Positions 17,092 through 25,947 of a stretch of 47,334 bases of DNA are shown here, in pieces. The translations under genes and the position numbers were made by a program. Each line of letters opens with the position of its first letter. The stretch's first letter is position 1. The stretch comes from Rhodospirillales bacterium (lineage in GTDB: Bacteria; Pseudomonadota; Alphaproteobacteria; Rhodospirillales; UBA2165): the NCBI GenBank assembly GCA_012960465.1, contig DUBF01000231.1:593-47926 (forward strand). The letters run 5' to 3'. The notes beneath the pieces were generated by a model that worked only from the letters and a program-made list of their open reading frames with translations, was not told the DNA's origin and did not search any database.

Positions 17092-18468
17092 ATGAAAGTA
17101 ATTATTTGCGGAGCAGGGCAGGTTGGCTACAACATAGCCCGCTATCTAGCTTATGAAGAAAATGATGTTACCGTAATAGATCAATCAGCTGAACTAATAC
17201 GTAAAATAAGTAATACATTGGATGTGAAAGCTTTTACCGGTTTTGCTTCTCATCCAAACGTTTTGGCAAAAGCTGGTGCTGAAGATACCGATATGCTGAT
17301 AGCAGTTACCCAAGCAGATGAAGTTAACATTGTTGCCTGCCAAGTTGCACACTCACTCTTTGGTGTTACGACCAAGATAGCGCGTATTCGTCAGCTAGGT
17401 TATCTAGAGGATAAATGGGCTAATTTGTATTCACGCGACCATGTACCGATTGATGTAATTATTTCGCCAGAATTAGAAATAGCTAATGATATAGCTCGCC
17501 GGCTTCGTGCACCTGGTGCTTTTGACGTGATCTCCCTTGCCGATGATAAGGTTAAATTAACTGGTGTTAGATGTGAAGATGATTGTCCGGTTGTAAATAC
17601 GCCACTGAGACAACTTACTCAACTTTTTCCAGATTTGAATATAATTGTTGTCGGAATAGTTCGAGATAATATTCCGATTGTTCCTACAGCAGATGATTAC
17701 ATGTTACCCGGAGATGAAGTTTATTTAATTGTTGATAGCCAACATGTTACACGAACAATGGCGGCATTTGGACATGAAGAAGCAGAAGCAAATCGTGTTG
17801 TTATTTTTGGTGGGGGAAATATTGGTGAATCTCTTGCGAGCCAAATTGAAACTAACTCTCCATCAGTTAATTTAAAAGTTATTGAGAATAATAAAATTCG
17901 GGCAGAACATGTGGCACGAACTCTGAAACGTTCTGTAGTTCTTCAAGGCTCAGTTCTTGATATGGAAATATTAGAAGAAGCAAATATTGCTGCAACAGAA
18001 ACCGTTGTTGCTGTTACCAATGACGATGAATCTAATATTATGGCGTCGCTATTGGCTAAACGTATGGGAAGTGGACGCGCTATTACTTTAATCAATAGAG
18101 AGACTTATTTGCCGTTAACTCCATCACTTGGGATTGATGTCGTCGTTAGTCCACAAAGTATCACTGTTTCAAGCATCCTCCAGCATGTTCGTCGAGGCCG
18201 CATTCATTCTGCTCATACTATTCGTGACGGCTTTGGAGAAATTATTGAAGCTGAAGCTATGGAAACAACAAGTTTGGTTGGCGTTCCTTTGAAGGAAACC
18301 GAACTACCAGATAATGTTTTAATTGGTGCTATTGTTCGAGCTGACGAAGTAATTGTCCCACGGGGTGAAACTATTATTCAGGCGAATGATCGTGTCATTC
18401 TTTTTGCTGCCGCGGATGCCGTGCGCGATGTCGAGAAGATATTTTCTGTTGGTCTTGAATATTTTTAG
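17092..18468 (+). CDS. trkA: Trk potassium transport NAD-binding protein TrkA
   Basis: A 458-residue peripheral protein with two tandem RCK units. Each has a Rossmann domain (CGAGQVGYNIA at the start, FGGGNIGESLA at about residue 233) and a TrkA-C domain. It gates the TrkH/TrkG K+ channel from the cytoplasm in response to nucleotides. Its place after ntrX is conserved in Alphaproteobacteria. No trkH gene is in the window. Confidence 0.95.
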   Translation: MKVIICGAGQVGYNIARYLAYEENDVTVIDQSAELIRKISNTLDVKAFTGFASHPNVLAKAGAEDTDMLIAVTQADEVNIVACQVAHSLFGVTTKIARIRQLGYLEDKWANLYSRDHVPIDVIISPELEIANDIARRLRAPGAFDVISLADDKVKLTGVRCEDDCPVVNTPLRQLTQLFPDLNIIVVGIVRDNIPIVPTADDYMLPGDEVYLIVDSQHVTRTMAAFGHEEAEANRVVIFGGGNIGESLASQIETNSPSVNLKVIENNKIRAEHVARTLKRSVVLQGSVLDMEILEEANIAATETVVAVTNDDESNIMASLLAKRMGSGRAITLINRETYLPLTPSLGIDVVVSPQSITVSSILQHVRRGRIHSAHTIRDGFGEIIEAEAMETTSLVGVPLKETELPDNVLIGAIVRADEVIVPRGETIIQANDRVILFAAADAVRDVEKIFSVGLEYF

Positions 18469-18487
18469 AAGTAAAGAATAATAATTC

Positions 18488-19342
18488 ATGCCAAGAATTG
18501 CATATGTAAATGGACGCTATACACCCCATATAGGCGCCGGGGTGCATATCGAAGACCGTGGCTTCCAATTTGCAGATGGTGTTTATGAAGTCATATCTAT
18601 TTGTAACGGCCAATTTATAGATATCGAGCTCCATTTAGATCGGCTCGACCGCTCTTTATTCGAACTTGAAATTCCATGGCCCACAACCCGGCGCGCCTTT
18701 AGTGTTATTTTGCGTGAAGTCGTTCAGCGCAATCGAGTTAAAAATGGCAGCGTTTACTTGCAAGTTACTAGGGGATCATCAGATCGCGATTTTGCCTACC
18801 CAGAAAATTTATCACCCAGTTTAATTATATATGCTCGAAAAACACTCCGAGATACCGTTGAAACTGCAAGTGTAGGTTACAAAGTTATCTCCAAACCTGA
18901 TATTCGGTGGAAACGATGTGATATTAAAACAGTCTCATTACTGCCGGCTGTAATGGCTAAACAAGCTGCGGTTAGAAATGGAGCCATAGAGGCGTGGTTA
19001 GTCAATGAACAAGGAATGATAACTGAAGGTACATCGTCTAATGCTTGGATTGTTACACTGGATAAAAAATTAATTACAAGGCCTATAGACAATTCGATTC
19101 TTTCTGGAGTTACGCGGCAAACTGTTCTAAATCTTGCTCAAAAATTAGGTTTAAATTCAATTGAACGGGCTTTCTCACTCGTCGAGGCTAAGGAAGCAAA
19201 AGAAGCATTCTGCACAAGTTCTACAGCGTTGGTTAAACCTATAGTTGAAATTGACAGAGAAAAAATTGGAGATGGAAGAGTTGGTCCAGTAACTAAAGTA
19301 CTTATTGAGAATTATTTACGTCATATGGAAAATCCAACATGA
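18488..19342 (+). CDS. dat: D-amino-acid aminotransferase (class IV, PLP)
   Basis: A 284-residue fold-type IV PLP enzyme. It shows YVNGRYTPHIGAGVHIEDRGFQFADGVYEV at the N-terminus, catalytic K147 in RCDIKTVSLLP, and EGTSSNAWIV with the phosphate-binding TSSN. Family members exchange amino groups between D-alanine and 2-oxo acids; branched-chain or aminodeoxychorismate activities are possible alternatives, but the GVHIEDRGFQFADGVYEV form is typical of Dat. The 4-bp overlap with the HAD gene suggests translational coupling. Confidence 0.88.
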   Translation: MPRIAYVNGRYTPHIGAGVHIEDRGFQFADGVYEVISICNGQFIDIELHLDRLDRSLFELEIPWPTTRRAFSVILREVVQRNRVKNGSVYLQVTRGSSDRDFAYPENLSPSLIIYARKTLRDTVETASVGYKVISKPDIRWKRCDIKTVSLLPAVMAKQAAVRNGAIEAWLVNEQGMITEGTSSNAWIVTLDKKLITRPIDNSILSGVTRQTVLNLAQKLGLNSIERAFSLVEAKEAKEAFCTSSTALVKPIVEIDREKIGDGRVGPVTKVLIENYLRHMENPT

Positions 19343-19989
19343 GACATAGAAAAAATAAACCAGAGGCTATTATTTTTGATTGGGATGATACCTTAGCAGA
19401 TAATTGGCAATCGATACACGGTGCCTTAAATGCGGCGTTAAAGGCTATGAACCAAGAGACGTGGTCGTTAAAGAAAACAAAATCTAACGTTAGACGTTCA
19501 TTACGGGAGAGTTTTCCAGAAATGTTTGGTGATCAATGGGAAGATGCGGCTGACGTATTTTATAAACATATACACTCAACTCATTTGGAAACATTGAAAC
19601 CTCTTTATTTTGCTAACGAGTTATTAGAACAACTCATGAAATCAGAAACGATTCTTGGTATCGTTAGCAATAAAACTGGTGATTTACTGCGGGCTGAATG
19701 TGAACATCTCGGTTGGAATGATCATTTTAATAATGTCATTGGTGCAAGTGATGCTCAAAAAGATAAGCCTGCTGCTGACCCGCTTTTTCTTTGCTTAGAA
19801 GGCTTGAGTATCAAACCAGGCAAAGACACATGGTATGTCGGGGATGCTCCAACTGATTTGGAATGCGCTATAAATGCTGGAGTAACTGGCGTCTTGATTA
19901 AAAATTCTTTTATTACTGCGGATTATGGAGATTTTCCGCCACACTACCATTTTAAAGATTTATATGAAATGGCAAAATTTTTGATATAA
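19339..19989 (+). CDS. HAD-family hydrolase (phosphoglycolate phosphatase-like)
   Basis: A 216-residue HAD phosphatase. Motif I is FDWDDTLADNW (DxDxT nucleophile), motif II IVSNKTGD, motif III lysine in AQKDKPAADPLF, and motif IV WYVGDAPTDLECAINAG. The helical cap lies between about 20 and 90. The overall shape is like Gph, but the substrate is unknown. It overlaps the aminotransferase by 4 bp and lies 113 bp before hfq. Confidence 0.88.
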   Translation: MRHRKNKPEAIIFDWDDTLADNWQSIHGALNAALKAMNQETWSLKKTKSNVRRSLRESFPEMFGDQWEDAADVFYKHIHSTHLETLKPLYFANELLEQLMKSETILGIVSNKTGDLLRAECEHLGWNDHFNNVIGASDAQKDKPAADPLFLCLEGLSIKPGKDTWYVGDAPTDLECAINAGVTGVLIKNSFITADYGDFPPHYHFKDLYEMAKFLI

Positions 19990-20102
19990 TTGAAACAAAT
20001 ACTTTTAATGTTATAGAAGCAGTGTAATATAATATTAGGAAGATCGGTAAAGCGAACCTCCAAAAATGAAAATAGAACAGTCACAAAAAGGGGGATATAC
20101 CC

Positions 20103-20381
20103 ATGGCTGGAAAATCGCAAAACGTCCAGGACGTATTCTTAAATGCTGTTCGCAAAAGTAAAAATCCTTGCACGGTATTCTTAGTTAATGGCGTTAAGCT
20201 TCAAGGAATTATCTCTTGGTTCGATAACTTCTCGATTCTGTTACGGCGAGATGGACATACCCAGCTTGTTTATAAGCATGCAATTTCTACTGTAATGCCA
20301 TCGGGCCCAGTTCAATTGTTTGAGCCTGAGGTAAAAGATCTAGACGAAGATGTCGCAGATTCTACTGCCGAACCTGAATAG
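20103..20381 (+). CDS. hfq: RNA chaperone Hfq
   Basis: A 92-residue Sm-like protein. Sm1 is [41 protein letters not shown], with the Q and FDNF residues of the RNA faces. Sm2 is [13 protein letters not shown]. The acidic C-terminal tail is short, as in other Alphaproteobacteria. Hfq hexamers pair small RNAs with mRNAs. A strong AGGGGG ribosome binding site precedes the ATG, and a small GGG/CCC hairpin could form around it. hflX follows after 11 bp. Confidence 0.97.
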   Translation: MAGKSQNVQDVFLNAVRKSKNPCTVFLVNGVKLQGIISWFDNFSILLRRDGHTQLVYKHAISTVMPSGPVQLFEPEVKDLDEDVADSTAEPE

Positions 20382-20392
20382 TCAGTATTAGA

Positions 20393-21784
20393 TTGGGTTG
20401 GAATTCTGATGATAAATTGCAGTTAACAAGTGGCCGCTGCCTAGTTCTTCATCCATCATTAAAAGTACTGGGCGCCAACGCTGTCGGCGTCTGTAAATCC
20501 TTGCGCGATCCAGAAGGACGCATAGAGGAGTGTATACGTTTTGCTCAAGCCATCGAACTGGATATCATTCATAGTGAAATCGTTGTTGTCAATCGCCCAA
20601 AACCATCCAGTTTGCTCGGTAGTGGCGCAGTCGACCGTCTAGGCGGAGTTATTACTCGTCACGACATTCAAGTGATTATCGTCGATGCAGCCTTAACGCC
20701 TGTTCAGCAACGCAATTTAGAAAACGCCTGGAAAGCAAAAGTGATTGATCGAACAGGGGTAATCCTTGAGATATTTGGTGCTCGAGCCCGCACCAAAGAG
20801 GGACGGTTGCAGGTCGAACTCGCATCGCTCAGTTATCAACGTAGCCGTTTGGTGAGGTCCTGGACCCACCTTGAGCGGCAAAGAGGTGGTTTTGGCTTTA
20901 TGGGCGGTCCGGGGGAACGACAAATTGAAGCCGATCGCCGGATGATTGATGAGCGTATTACCATCCTGAAAAAGCAGCTGATAGACGTTAGGCGCACTCG
21001 ACAACTTCACCGAGATGCGCGCCAGCGAGTGCCGTACCAAGTCGTCGCTCTTGTCGGTTACACCAACGCCGGAAAATCGACTTTATTTAATTCTCTCAGT
21101 AAGGCTGATGTCGTCGCACAAGATCAGTTATTTGCGACGCTCGACCCGACGATGCGGAGTATGAAATTGCCTTCTGGTAGCGACACCATCTTGTCCGACA
21201 CTGTTGGTTTTGTTTCCGATCTTCCGCACGAACTTGTTGAAGCGTTTCGAGCGACGTTGGAAGAAGTATTAGAAGCCGATCTACTGCTACACGTGCGTGA
21301 CATATCCCACGTAGATACTCTTGCCCAAAAGAAAGATGTTGAGTTGGTGCTCAAAAACTTAGGCGTGATGGAAGATAGCGATGTTCCAGATGTTAAACCC
21401 ATCCCAATCATCGAGGTACTTAATAAATCTGATTTGCTGACAGTTGAAGACCGAGTAAATCAGATTACTCAATTAGACCGACACGCCAACCGAATGGTGT
21501 TGGTGTCAGCCATAACGCAAGAAGGGTTTAGCGATCTCCTCAACTCGATCAATATAGAGCTAACGGCACGGCGCAAGGAAGTGACGCTCAAAGTCAATTG
21601 GGAGGAGGGCGCTCTGCTCGCCTGGCTTTATGAGCGAGGCGAGGTGACAGCGCGAAAAGATACGGAAGATTGGGTTGAATTAAAAATTAGGTTAGAGCCA
21701 GAAGACATCGCTCGCTACGAGCAGAAAATACTCTTGTTATCTGATTCAAACCGCTGCAGAAGAAATAGTACAATCTTTAATTGA
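20393..21784 (+). CDS. hflX: Ribosome-associated GTPase HflX
   Basis: A 463-residue HflX. The N-terminal nucleotide-binding domain includes KPSSLLGSGAVDRL and the glycine-rich RGGFGFMGGPGERQIEADRR linker. The G domain has GYTNAGKSTLFN (G1), DTVGFVSDLP (G3) and NKSD (G4), then a C-terminal domain. HflX splits stalled ribosomes and sits next to hfq in many Proteobacteria. The frame starts with TTG; the true start may be some codons later. The gene is much richer in GC than the ntr genes upstream (a sampled line is about 57%, against about 35% in dusB). Confidence 0.95.
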   Translation: MGWNSDDKLQLTSGRCLVLHPSLKVLGANAVGVCKSLRDPEGRIEECIRFAQAIELDIIHSEIVVVNRPKPSSLLGSGAVDRLGGVITRHDIQVIIVDAALTPVQQRNLENAWKAKVIDRTGVILEIFGARARTKEGRLQVELASLSYQRSRLVRSWTHLERQRGGFGFMGGPGERQIEADRRMIDERITILKKQLIDVRRTRQLHRDARQRVPYQVVALVGYTNAGKSTLFNSLSKADVVAQDQLFATLDPTMRSMKLPSGSDTILSDTVGFVSDLPHELVEAFRATLEEVLEADLLLHVRDISHVDTLAQKKDVELVLKNLGVMEDSDVPDVKPIPIIEVLNKSDLLTVEDRVNQITQLDRHANRMVLVSAITQEGFSDLLNSINIELTARRKEVTLKVNWEEGALLAWLYERGEVTARKDTEDWVELKIRLEPEDIARYEQKILLLSDSNRCRRNSTIFN

Positions 21785-21798
21785 CTGATCCCTTAAAT

Positions 21799-21897
21799 GT
21801 AAATTGTGGTAGATGTTAAACAGCAGATTGGTGTTGATTTTTGAGAAGTGCTGGCACTCTTGCAGGCAAATTGGCAATTTACACAATCAAATCTGCT
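21799..21897. other. Interleaved inverted repeats between hflX and the IMPase gene
   Basis: Two inverted repeats are interleaved: GTAAATTG (21799–21806) with CAATTTAC (21875–21882), and AGCAGATT (21822–21829) with AATCTGCT (21890–21897). A small AGTGC-TG-GCACT dyad sits between them (21847–21858). The order a-b-a'-b' is that of a pseudoknot. It could be an untranslated RNA structure or chance. Confidence 0.3.
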
Positions 21898-21963
21898 CAA
21901 CGAGAAAAATTGCTAAATGGGCTTTGAACTGTCACAGTAATCTTAACCCAACAAAGTGATATT

Positions 21964-22764
21964 ATGACCCTAAAAATTGATCCCAAAAAGGTTACCGAGA
22001 TTATTCGGGAGACCGCCTCAGTCGATATTCTGCCGTTCTTTCGTAAACTCAAAGATCACGAGATCAGCGATAAAGAGTCGGGTGAGATTGTCACCGAAGC
22101 GGATGTGCGTGCAGAAAAACGACTGACTAGAGGATTGTTGGCATTGCTTCCGGGCAGCGTGGCCATTGGCGAAGAGGCCGTAGATGCAGATTCTACCATT
22201 GAAGAACGGTTGTTAGGTGAAGAACCCGTCTGGGTAATCGATCCGGTCGATGGCACGCATAATTTTGCCAGTGGTAAAGAATGTTTCTGCGTTATTATTG
22301 CTTTGTGTCACGGCGGCAAAACGATTGCTGGTTGGATCTACGATCCAATTGCCGAAGTTATACATTTTGCCGAGATTGGAAAGGGAGCTTGGGCGAATGA
22401 TCGGTGTTTAAAAATTCCAACACCTCCTATTCGAAATAATATGACCGCATCGCTTGGACAGATCCGTCAAGATAAATTCAAGAAAAATTTATCGAGAGAA
22501 GAAATACCGAAAAACATGCTCAGATATCGGTGTATTGGACGTGAATACACCGATATGGCACTAGGCAAAATCCATTTTGGGGAATATGGTATATTGAAGC
22601 CGTGGGACCATGCTGCCGGCTTACTCATCATTTCCGAAGCAGGCGGATACCACGCCTATATTGAAACTCAAAATCCCTACAAACCAATCCCAACAATAAA
22701 AGAGGCTCTACTCGTCACGACGTCTGAACCAGAATGGTTGAAATTGCGGAAACTCTTTGCTTAA
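21964..22764 (+). CDS. Inositol monophosphatase family protein
   Basis: A 266-residue member of the Mg2+-dependent IMPase/FBPase fold. Metal ligands are seen in AIGEEAVDAD, VIDPVDGTHNFASG and KPWDHAAGLLIISEAGG, in normal order and spacing. The family includes SuhB, CysQ and histidinol-phosphatase-like enzymes; the substrate cannot be told from the sequence. It is convergent with mazG (9 bp between stops) and separates mazG from hflX. Confidence 0.9.
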   Translation: MTLKIDPKKVTEIIRETASVDILPFFRKLKDHEISDKESGEIVTEADVRAEKRLTRGLLALLPGSVAIGEEAVDADSTIEERLLGEEPVWVIDPVDGTHNFASGKECFCVIIALCHGGKTIAGWIYDPIAEVIHFAEIGKGAWANDRCLKIPTPPIRNNMTASLGQIRQDKFKKNLSREEIPKNMLRYRCIGREYTDMALGKIHFGEYGILKPWDHAAGLLIISEAGGYHAYIETQNPYKPIPTIKEALLVTTSEPEWLKLRKLFA

Positions 22765-22773
22765 TTAACATAC

Positions 22774-23583
22774 TTATGATCTCGTTTTCGATTTTTGCCA
22801 GAGAGCTTCCATATCTTCAAGCGTAATGGCATCAAAATCCTTACCCATTTGTGCGAGTGTAGTTTCGATATAGGAGAAGCGCCTTTCAAATTTAGCGTTC
22901 CCGCTCCGAAGAGCAGCTTCGGGATCAATGCCAAGTTTTCGGGCAACATTCACGGCCGAAAACATGACATCACCAAATTCGTCTATGATTTTCTCTCTAT
23001 CTAGTGCAGGTTGCGCTAATTCTTCCGATAGCTCATTTAATTCTTCGTTGAGTTTACCATAAGCACCATCTACATCCGGCCAATCAAAACCAACCCGGGC
23101 TGCCCGTTTTTGTAGTTTGAAGGCGCGGAGCAGGGCGGGCAGGCCTTTGGCGACGCCGTCTAGTACACCTTCCACGTTTCCTTTTTCTTCACGTTCTTTG
23201 GCTTTTTTTTCTTCCCATGCAACGGTTTGCTGATTGGTATCTCCAACCCGGCCACTCCCAAATACATGAGGATGACGCCGTACCATCTTTTTGCTTATCG
23301 CATCAGCAACATCATCGAAAGTAAAATCGCCATCCTCCGAAGCGATTTGCGTATGGTAGATCACCTGGAGTAATAAATCACCGAGCTCTTCTTTTAGCGC
23401 AGATTTATCCCGTTGCTCAATCGCATCTGCAACCTCGTAAGCCTCTTCTATAGTATAGGGAGCAATGGTTTCATAAGTTTGCTCAATATCCCAAGGACAG
23501 CCTGTTTTGGGATCGCGTAAACGCTCCATAACGTATTTAAGGCCTTCAATACTAGTTAAACCTTTGGTTTTCAAATCAACCAT
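22774..23583 (-). CDS. mazG: Nucleoside triphosphate pyrophosphohydrolase MazG
   Basis: About 269 residues with two MazG domains. The first has EEAYEVADAIEQ followed by EELGDLLLQVIYH (EExxE and ExxD metal sites); the second has ELNELSEELAQ and DEFGDVMFSAVN. The DPKTGCPWDIEQTYETI entry motif and RRHPHVFG linker are typical. It hydrolyses NTPs to NMPs and lowers (p)ppGpp or mutagenic nucleotides. The frame is open to 23673, but the extra 30 residues are not family-like, so I place the start at the ATG at 23583. Confidence 0.94.
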   Translation of the reverse strand: MVDLKTKGLTSIEGLKYVMERLRDPKTGCPWDIEQTYETIAPYTIEEAYEVADAIEQRDKSALKEELGDLLLQVIYHTQIASEDGDFTFDDVADAISKKMVRRHPHVFGSGRVGDTNQQTVAWEEKKAKEREEKGNVEGVLDGVAKGLPALLRAFKLQKRAARVGFDWPDVDGAYGKLNEELNELSEELAQPALDREKIIDEFGDVMFSAVNVARKLGIDPEAALRSGNAKFERRFSYIETTLAQMGKDFDAITLEDMEALWQKSKTRS

Positions 23584-23885
23584 TGCTTTTTGTTTTTCCT
23601 GAATAAAGGTAGAAAAAGAATTATTTTTATACAAAATATAATAAAGTTGTACTTTACGGGAATCCATACACAAAAAAAGCTTTAAACACCCACCAAAAAT
23701 AGATCCGGTGAATATTTAGAGAATCCAAATAATCAGAAGAGGAGATCATAAGCATTCCAAGTTATTCTCTAAACCATAATTATAATTGTCGCATAATGTA
23801 TATTATGGAAAGTAATAGTATGATATAAAATTAATGTTTATTATCAATATATTATATCCGTTTCTTTAATAAGATACTAAGGAAT

Positions 23886-24659
23886 TTAAAGCTCCAATAT
23901 CATCCCATCATACGCTAATTCTGCGAACTCTGGTAAACGTTTACTTACCGTTTCATAGTCAATTCTATGTGATAAATGAGTTAAAATAAGTCGATTAGGC
24001 TCTACTCTTTCTGCCCAATTTATAACTTTATCAACATGGGCGTGTGTAATATGAGGTTCTTCCCAAAGTGCACCCACCATCCAGGTATCGATACCATTAA
24101 GTGTTTTAAAGCTTTCTTCGGGTAATTCTACCACATCGGTAGAATAAGCAAATTGGTTAATTCTATATCCCAAAGTTCGCATAAAACCATGATCTTGGTC
24201 CATTACACCTATACAAAAGTCTCCAATTTCAAATTGCTGGCCCACTGTAATATCATTTCGTTTCAGACAAGGTTTGTAGAAAACATTTGTGTCATTTTTT
24301 AGAGGCTCCAGTACATAATTAAAACGGTTAACTATATCAGACCACGTTTTTGCATCGGTATAAGCCGGAATCCATTCATTCATTGCACGGTTGACTGACC
24401 TAAGATCATCTATTCCATTCAGATGATCAGCATGGCCATGGGTATATAAAACTGCATCAATATGTTCTATGTTAGCTGCGAGTAACTGAACTCGAAGGTC
24501 TGGTGAGGTATCAACTAGAATTCTGGTTTTGTCATTTTCTACTACAATCGATGGCCGGGTTCGGTAGTTTTTAGGATTTTTTGGATCTGCGTTACCCCAT
24601 CCCTCTCCAATCATTGGAGTGCCCCCGCTGTGTCCAGAACCTAAAACTCTAATTTTCAT
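23886..24659 (-). CDS. MBL-fold metallohydrolase (PhnP-like)
   Basis: A 257-residue metallo-beta-lactamase-fold protein of the PhnP type. GSGHSGGTPMIGEGWGN opens it, YTHGHADHLNGIDD holds the HxHxDH metal motif, and a later histidine lies in QDHGFMRTLGYR and in ILTHLSHR. Relatives are phosphodiesterases acting on cyclic phosphates or tRNA ends. It follows tatD by 3 bp, a pairing common in Alphaproteobacteria (tmk–holB–metG–tatD–mbl). The 210 bp upstream towards mazG are AT-rich and hold no gene. Confidence 0.9.
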   Translation of the reverse strand: MKIRVLGSGHSGGTPMIGEGWGNADPKNPKNYRTRPSIVVENDKTRILVDTSPDLRVQLLAANIEHIDAVLYTHGHADHLNGIDDLRSVNRAMNEWIPAYTDAKTWSDIVNRFNYVLEPLKNDTNVFYKPCLKRNDITVGQQFEIGDFCIGVMDQDHGFMRTLGYRINQFAYSTDVVELPEESFKTLNGIDTWMVGALWEEPHITHAHVDKVINWAERVEPNRLILTHLSHRIDYETVSKRLPEFAELAYDGMILEL

Positions 24660-24662
24660 TAA

Positions 24663-25448
24663 TTACAACGGCCTTTTTGCTTTTGAAAATAGTTTAAAAA
24701 AGTTATCAGTGGTGACCTCAGCTATTAGTTCAGGTTCTATATTGAAAATTTCTGCGGCTTTAGCTGCTGTATGAGTTACGAATGCTGGCTCATTAGTTTT
24801 ACCCCGATGTGGAACCGGTGCCAAAAATGGGGCATCTGTCTCGAGTAAAATGTATTCTAACGGTATACCTTTAATGGTCTCACGAATATCTTCAGCAGTT
24901 TTAAAGGTTATAATGCCTGATAAAGAAATAGCCATACCGTGATCCACTACACATTTAGCTAATTTTTTACCTGCGCTAAAACAGTGAATAAGCCCGGGAA
25001 AGTAACCGATTTTTTGTTCCTCATTTATAATCTCAATTGTACGCTCATCAGCATTACGTGTGTGGATTATTATAGGTAATTGAGTTTCTCGAGATGCCTG
25101 TATGTGGGTTCGAAAGCTAATTTCTTGAGCTTCGCGAGGTGCGTTATCATAATAAAAATCTAGTCCAGTTTCGCCAATTCCCAAAACTTTTGGATGTTTT
25201 GTTAATTCAACTAGTGAGGTAACATTCGTCTGTGGTTCTGAATCTGATTCGTGTGGATGAATACCGACCGTACATGCAACGTTAGAAAAGGCCTCAGCTG
25301 TAGCTAAAACCGATGAAAAATCGCTAAGTTTAGTGCTAATAGAAAGCATATAACCAACGTTAGCATTTATAGCCCGAGAGATAGTACCTTCGATATCTTC
25401 GACCAAACCCTTATAATTTAAGTGACAGTGGCTATCGACGAGCATCAT
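24663..25448 (-). CDS. tatD: TatD-family metal-dependent DNase
   Basis: A 261-residue amidohydrolase-fold protein. DSHCHLNYKG carries the HxH metal site, GIGETGLDFYYD the glutamate, IIHTRNAD and IHCFSAGKK further ligands, and LLETDAPFLAPVPHRGKTNEP the closing aspartate motif. TatD proteins are 3'-5' exonucleases or D-tyrosyl-tRNA deacylase-like enzymes. It is normally downstream of metG; here about 4.5 kb of other genes separate them. Confidence 0.93.
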   Translation of the reverse strand: MMLVDSHCHLNYKGLVEDIEGTISRAINANVGYMLSISTKLSDFSSVLATAEAFSNVACTVGIHPHESDSEPQTNVTSLVELTKHPKVLGIGETGLDFYYDNAPREAQEISFRTHIQASRETQLPIIIHTRNADERTIEIINEEQKIGYFPGLIHCFSAGKKLAKCVVDHGMAISLSGIITFKTAEDIRETIKGIPLEYILLETDAPFLAPVPHRGKTNEPAFVTHTAAKAAEIFNIEPELIAEVTTDNFFKLFSKAKRPL

Positions 25449-25516
25449 TCTTTTCGTAACAATTGCAATTAAAAATTCCTTTTGACCAAGTGTATTAACG
25501 ACTATAACAAATTACT

Positions 25517-25933
25517 ATGAATGAAACACACACAATCCCGATTTGTAAATTAGATCATATTTCCATCGTTGTCCCAAATTTAGACCTTGCGTCTAAATTC
25601 TACCTGGAAACCTTCGAGTGCGAAGTTTCAGTTCCTATTGACCTACCAAACCAGAAAATGCGAATTGCATATGTAATCTTAAGCAATGTGAAAATTGAAT
25701 TGATGGAGCCTACTGGGCCAGATTCAACTATAGAAAAATTTTTAGAACGAAATCCATCTGGAGGTCTTCACCATTTCTGCCTTACCACCCCGGATACAGG
25801 AACCGCAGCTAAAAAAGTCAGGTTAAAGAATATTCGAGTTATTGGTGAAGGGGTGAGCCACGATGACAAAGATTTATTTTTTATGCACCCAAAGGATACT
25901 CTTGGTTCCTTGATTGAAATTGAAGAAGAATAG
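25517..25933 (+). CDS. Methylmalonyl-CoA epimerase-like VOC protein
   Basis: A 138-residue vicinal-oxygen-chelate protein with two βαβββ modules. Likely metal ligands are the histidine in KLDHISIVV, the glutamate in IELMEP, the histidine in GGLHHFCL and a C-terminal glutamate in LIEIEEE. The length and these motifs match methylmalonyl-CoA epimerase, though other acyl-CoA epimerases or glyoxalases are possible. It heads a plus-strand trio with an enoyl-CoA hydratase and a CoA-transferase (14 bp and 3 bp gaps), which supports acyl-CoA chemistry. Confidence 0.8.
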   Translation: MNETHTIPICKLDHISIVVPNLDLASKFYLETFECEVSVPIDLPNQKMRIAYVILSNVKIELMEPTGPDSTIEKFLERNPSGGLHHFCLTTPDTGTAAKKVRLKNIRVIGEGVSHDDKDLFFMHPKDTLGSLIEIEEE

Positions 25934-25947
25934 AAGGATATTAAACT

